This document shows, in pieces, positions 61,680 to 64,000 of a stretch of 64,000 nt of DNA (its first letter is position 1; every line of letters begins with the position of its first letter). The stretch spans positions 59,615,016 through 59,679,015 of the forward strand of contig OX352763.1 of the NCBI GenBank assembly GCA_947095585.1, read 5' to 3'. This stretch comes from Nephrocerus scutellatus (Eukaryota > Arthropoda > Insecta > Diptera > Pipunculidae). The notes below the pieces were generated by a model. It searched no databases. It saw only the letters and a program-made list of their open reading frames with translations, and had not been told where the DNA came from. The position numbers and the translations under genes are program-made.

Positions 61680-64000
61680 CAGAGGGGAAGAGGCATTTGT
61701 GCATTGGTTTTAACTTTTGTTATTTTTATGAAATTCTTCAATTTGGAGGTTCTCTGTTAAGCGGATTGGCCAGTTCTCAGAGATGTCTCACTAAATTGAC
61801 CCACACCCTTGACTTCCTAAAGGAATAATCTATCGAATAGAGTTTGTTAGATTACATACCAGAGGGGAAGAGGCATTTGTGCATCGGTTTGAACTTTTGT
61901 TATTTTTATGAAATTCTTCAATTTGGAGGTTCACTGTCAAGCGGATTGGCCAGTTCCCAGAGATGTCTCACTAAATTGACCCACACCTGTGGCTTCCTAA
62001 AGGAATAATCTATCGAATAGAGTTTGTTAGATTACATTGCAGAGGGGAAGAGGCATTTGTGCATCGGTTTGAACTTTTGTTATTTTTATGAAATTCTTCA
62101 ATTTGGAGGTTCTCTGTCAAGCGGATTGGCCAGTTCCCAGAGATGTCTCACTAAATTGACCCACACCCGTGTCTTCCTAAAGGAATAATCTATCGAATAG
62201 AGTTAGTTAGATTACAATGCAGAGGGGAAGAGGCATTTGTGCATCGGTTTGAACTTTTGTTATTTTTATGAAATTCTTCAATTTTGAGGTTCCCTGTCAA
62301 GCGGATTGGCCAGTTCCCAGAGATGTCTCACTAAATTGACCCACACCCTTGGCTTCCTAAAGGAATAATCTATCGAATAGAGTTTGTTAGATTACATTGC
62401 AGAGGGGAAGAGGCATTTGTGCATCGGTTTGAACTTTTGTTATTTTTATGAAATTCTTCAATTTGGAGGTTCTCTGTCAAGCGGATTGGCCAGTTCCCAG
62501 AGATGTCTCACTAAATTGACCCACACCTGTGTCTTCCTAAAGGAATAATCTATCGAATAGAGTTTGTTAGATTACATTGCAGAGTGGAAGAGGCATTTGT
62601 GCATCGGTTTGAACTTTTGTTATTTTCATGAAATTCTTCAATTTGGAGGTTCTTTGTCAAGCGGATTGGCCAGTTCCCAGAGATGTCTTACTAAATTGAC
62701 CCACACATGTGTCTTCCTAAAAAAATAATCTATCGAATAGAGTTTGTTAGATTACATTGCAGAGGGGAAGAGGCATTTGTGCATTGGTTTGAACTTTTAT
62801 TATTTTTATGAAATTCTTCAATTTGGAGGTTCTCTGTTAAGCGGCTTGGTCAGTTCCCAGAGATGTCTCACTAAATTGACCCACACCTGTGTCTTCCTAA
62901 AGGAATAATCTATCGAATAGAGTTTGTTAGATTACATTTCAGAGGGGAAGAGGCAGTTGTGCCTTGGGTTGAACTTTTGTTATTTTTATGAAATTCTTCA
63001 ATTTGGAGGTTCTCTGTCAAGCGGATTGGCCAGTTCCCAGAGATGTCTCACTAAATTGACCCACACCTGTGTCTTCCTAAAGGAATAATCTATCGAATAG
63101 AGTTTGTTGGATTACATTGCAGAGGGGAAGAGGCATTTGTGCATCGGTTTGAACTTTTGTTATTTTTATGAAATTCTTCAATTTGGAGGTTCTCTGTTAA
63201 GCGGATTGGTCAGTTCCCAGAGATGTCTCACTAAATTGACCCACACCTGTGTCTTCCTAAAGAAATAATCTATCGAATAGAGTTTGTTATATTACAATGC
63301 AGAGGGGAAGAGGCATTTGTGCATCGGTATGAACTTTTGTTATTTTTATGAAATTCTTCAATTTGGAGGTTCCCTGTCAAGCGTATTGGCCAGTTCCCAG
63401 TGATGTCTCACTAAATTGACCCATACCTGTGTCTTCTCAAAGGAATAATCTATCGAATAGAGTTTGTTAGATTACATTGCAGAGGGGAAGAGGCATTTGT
63501 GCATTGGTTTTAACTTTTGTTATTTTTATGAAATTCTTCAATTTGGAGGTTCTCTGTTAAGCGGATTGGCCAGTTCTCAGAGATGTCTCACTAAATTGAC
63601 CCACACCCTTGACTTCCTAAAGGAATAATCTATCGAATAGAGTTTGTTAGATTACATACCAGAGGGGAAGAGGCATTTGTGCATCGGTTTGAACTTTTGT
63701 TATTTTTATGAAATTCTTCAATTTGGAGGTTCACTGTCAAGCGGATTGGCCAGTTCACAGAGATGTCTCACTAAATTGACCCACACCTGTGGCTTCCTAA
63801 AGGAATAATCTATCGAATAGAGTTTGTTAGATTACATTGCAGAGGGGAAGAGGCATTTGTGCATCGGTTTGAACTTTTGTTATTTTTATGAAATTCTTCA
63901 ATTTGGAGGTTCTCTGTCAAGCGGATTGGCCAGTTCCCAGAGATGTCTCACTAAATTGACCCACACCCGTGTCTTCCTAAAGGAATAATCTATCGAATAG
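61680..64000 (+). repeat. 10-mer HOR, 1800 bp period, about 1.3 copies, open at the right edge
   Basis: From GCATTGGTTTTAAC at about 61703 the sequence repeats at +1800: CTGTTAAGCGG with CAGTTCTCAG, CACCCTTGAC and CATACCAG; GGTTCACTG with CTGTGGC; then CACACCCGTG. The one difference seen is CAGTTCACAG at 63750 against CAGTTCCCAG. The middle units include ATTTTGAGG (62281), CACCCTTGGC, GCAGAGTGGAAG, AAAAAAATAA with TTTTATTA (62641) and GCGGCTTGG (62821). The second copy is cut by the window end. Confidence 0.88.

Larger units (their letters stand above)
59402..61680 (+). repeat. Low-order stretch of consensus-like monomers
   Basis: About 12-13 units with scattered private changes and no multi-monomer period except one doubled unit at 60482-60841. 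Private changes include GTCTTTC (two units), GGTTCTGTG, CACCAAATTG, AAAGAAAAATC, GGAATGGTC and GGTTCCATG. It lies between the 15-mer array and the 10-mer block and may be an older or less homogenised segment. Confidence 0.75.
1..64000 (+). repeat. Tandem satellite array, 180 bp monomer, 355 complete units plus 100 bp
   Basis: Every 180 bp the sequence returns to ATTTGGAGGTT, and the same landmarks follow in order: GCGGATTGG at about unit position 21, GAGATGTCTC at 40, CACACCTGTGTC at 62, TCTATCGAATAGA at 89, GATTACATTGCAGAGG at 110, GGCATTTGTGCATCGG at 132 and a T-rich stretch at 154-169. No unit is inverted and no foreign sequence interrupts the array. Frames 1, 2 and 3 of the consensus have stops at unit positions 52, 86 and 57 respectively, so the array cannot encode a long protein even though 180 is divisible by three. 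What is seen is a pure satellite. That it is centromeric or pericentromeric is inference from unit length, homogeneity and HOR order. The species is not recognised. Confidence 0.99.

Noticed and set aside
1..64000. CRISPR array
   Set aside because: The regular spacing is of whole 180 bp units with no unique spacers and no cas genes. CRISPR repeats are far shorter and are separated by different spacers.
1..64000. Telomeric repeats, LTRs, terminal inverted repeats or rDNA inside the array
   Set aside because: I looked for TTAGGG-type runs, TG...CA-bounded long repeats, inverted blocks and non-satellite stretches and saw none; every stretch is accounted for by monomers in one orientation.
1..64000. 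Assignment to a known satellite family or species
   Set aside because: The monomer does not match the alpha satellite, mouse, Arabidopsis or maize satellites I can recall, and I cannot search a database. A search of the consensus unit at 9721-9900 against repeat libraries would decide it.

Overview
The whole 64 kb window is one head-to-tail satellite DNA array. I find no protein-coding gene, RNA gene, transposon, CRISPR array or unique sequence in it. The basic unit is 180 bp, about 39% G+C in my consensus (71 of 180), with three CpG sites. Starting the unit at the ATTTGGAGG motif, which is at position 1, the window holds 355 complete units and a 100 bp partial unit at the end. Judged from the register, 346 units are exactly 180 bp. 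Seven are 179 bp, one is 181 bp and one is 186 bp; the gains and losses cancel, so position 63901 is again in phase with position 1. All units are on the same strand. A nucleosome-scale monomer kept uncontaminated for 64 kb points to a eukaryotic centromeric or heterochromatic block seen in a long-read assembly. I do not recognise the monomer (it is not human alpha satellite, Arabidopsis pAL1 or the maize 180 bp knob repeat as I know them), so I name no species.

Monomers differ by a limited set of diagnostic changes, and these fall in repeated orders, giving higher-order repeats (HORs). There is no single HOR length; short blocks of different HORs lie side by side. By region: 1-1991 is a 4-mer (720 bp). 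3121-5300 is a 6-mer (1080 bp). 5402-7921 is a 7-mer (1260 bp). 9002-11160 is part of a 15-mer family. 10441-16200 is a 16-mer (2880 bp, two copies, 3 mismatches seen). 18301-26880 is a 24-mer (4320 bp, about two copies, no mismatch seen) with 720 and 540 bp periods nested in it. 26441-30130 is an 11-mer (1980 bp). 30241-32766 is irregular. 32767-40506 is a mosaic of modules found elsewhere. 40507-49504 is bracketed by a 1.8 kb direct repeat 7199 bp apart. 49865-59401 is a 15-mer array (2699 bp when intact) with single-monomer and multi-monomer losses and gains. 59402-61680 has little HOR order. 61680-64000 is a 10-mer (1800 bp) that runs off the window.

The same modules recur tens of kilobases apart: a four-monomer group I call E-F-G-H at about 15 places, and a module carrying a 179 bp unit at 8.5, 40.9 and 48.1 kb. 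Several monomers are clear chimeras of two neighbours. This is the pattern expected from repeated unequal exchange and segmental duplication. The points most worth checking are the identical 24-mer copies (very recent duplication or assembly artefact), the traceable history of one 1 bp deletion, the CpG transition pattern, the short dyads in each monomer, and a weak CENP-B-box-like site in a minority of monomers. Comparisons were made by eye, so mismatch counts are approximate.
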